Part shown: piece by piece, positions 63,987 to 64,000 of the stretch | How positions within the stretch are numbered: position 1 is the stretch's first letter | How the letters are laid out: the number at the start of each line of letters is the position of its first letter | Assembly: GCA_026388255.1 (NCBI GenBank) | Contig: JAPLKC010000035.1 | Coordinates: 1-64,000 of the forward strand | DNA length: 64,000 nt | Source of the DNA: Pseudomonadota bacterium | GTDB lineage: Bacteria; Desulfobacterota; Syntrophorhabdia; Syntrophorhabdales; Syntrophorhabdaceae | Direction of reading: 5' to 3' | The notes under the pieces: generated by a model | What the model was told of the DNA's origin: nothing | The model's input: the letters and a program-made list of their open reading frames with translations, nothing else | Database searches by the model: none | Made by a program: the position numbers and the translations under genes

Positions 63987-64000
63987 ATGACGTCCTATCC
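63987..64000 (+). CDS. Possible start of a further gene (partial)
   Basis: ATGACGTCCTATCC begins a frame (MTSY) 12 bases after the extended stop of the previous gene. Too short to judge. Confidence 0.15.

Noticed and set aside
1-64000. CRISPR arrays, complete insertion sequences and rRNA genes
   Set aside because: I found no regularly spaced direct repeats, no transposase with flanking inverted repeats, and no rRNA-like sequence.

Overview
The window is chromosomal DNA of a Gram-negative, very probably anaerobic bacterium. The lineage that fits best is a deltaproteobacterial (Desulfobacterota, Syntrophorhabdus-like) one; this is inferred from gene content only. The supporting features are the siroheme-dependent heme genes ahbC and ahbD with hemB, a Tol system with an Und-P recycling phosphatase, a PEP-CTERM protein with exosortases, two sigma-54 promoters, a lone 2-oxoacid:acceptor oxidoreductase gamma subunit, and many radical SAM enzymes.

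Bases 1-28013 form one long surface-polysaccharide locus on the + strand. It opens with a truncated Gfo/Idh/MocA oxidoreductase, then a WbpD-like N-acetyltransferase and a WbpE-like aminotransferase. Next come a FemAB-type protein, two polysaccharide deacetylases, a DUF354 protein, a UDP-GlcNAc 2-epimerase, an O-antigen ligase/polymerase-like protein, four family-2 glycosyltransferases, an AsnB-type amidotransferase, a beta-helix exported protein, a flippase and a methyltransferase. Two long LamG-VanZ-exosortase fusions flank an MBOAT/SGNH O-acylation pair. A formylglycine-enzyme-like/OmpA fusion and a WbpA-like nucleotide-sugar dehydrogenase close the locus. The Wbp-type genes would make a diacetamido-uronic acid, but the oxidoreductase step is broken here. 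The second exosortase has lost all three catalytic residues of the first.

Bases 28059-29744 hold tRNA-Pro(UGG) followed by the most striking item. It is a very short gene with its own strong promoter, an AGGAGG ribosome site, two in-frame TGA codons near its end, a hairpin almost identical to the apical part of the E. coli fdhF SECIS, and an intrinsic terminator. A radical SAM/SPASM maturase gene begins 9 bases after the terminator T-run. I read this as a selenocysteine-containing peptide (tail C-x2-U-x2-U) and its modifying enzyme.

Bases 29834-45261 carry ahbC, a CNNM/CBS protein, the PEP-CTERM substrate with a sigma-54 promoter, a small basic protein overlapping another radical SAM gene, a beta-helix acyltransferase-like gene, glmM, cysS, a lone porG-like gene, ade, a lipoprotein, and the hemB-ahbD pair. 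Bases 45490-50480 carry a FlgM-like protein under stacked sigma-70 and sigma-54 promoters, trpS, a candidate small transcript, tolQ, tolR, a TolA/TonB-like gene and uppP. Bases 50415-56204 on the - strand hold a VTT membrane protein, a PilB-type ATPase with a cyclic-nucleotide-binding-like domain, uppS, and a VWA/MoxR pair. From 56450 onward gene density falls. There is an MscS-type channel, small exported proteins, a PfkB kinase and several broken coding remnants up to the window end.
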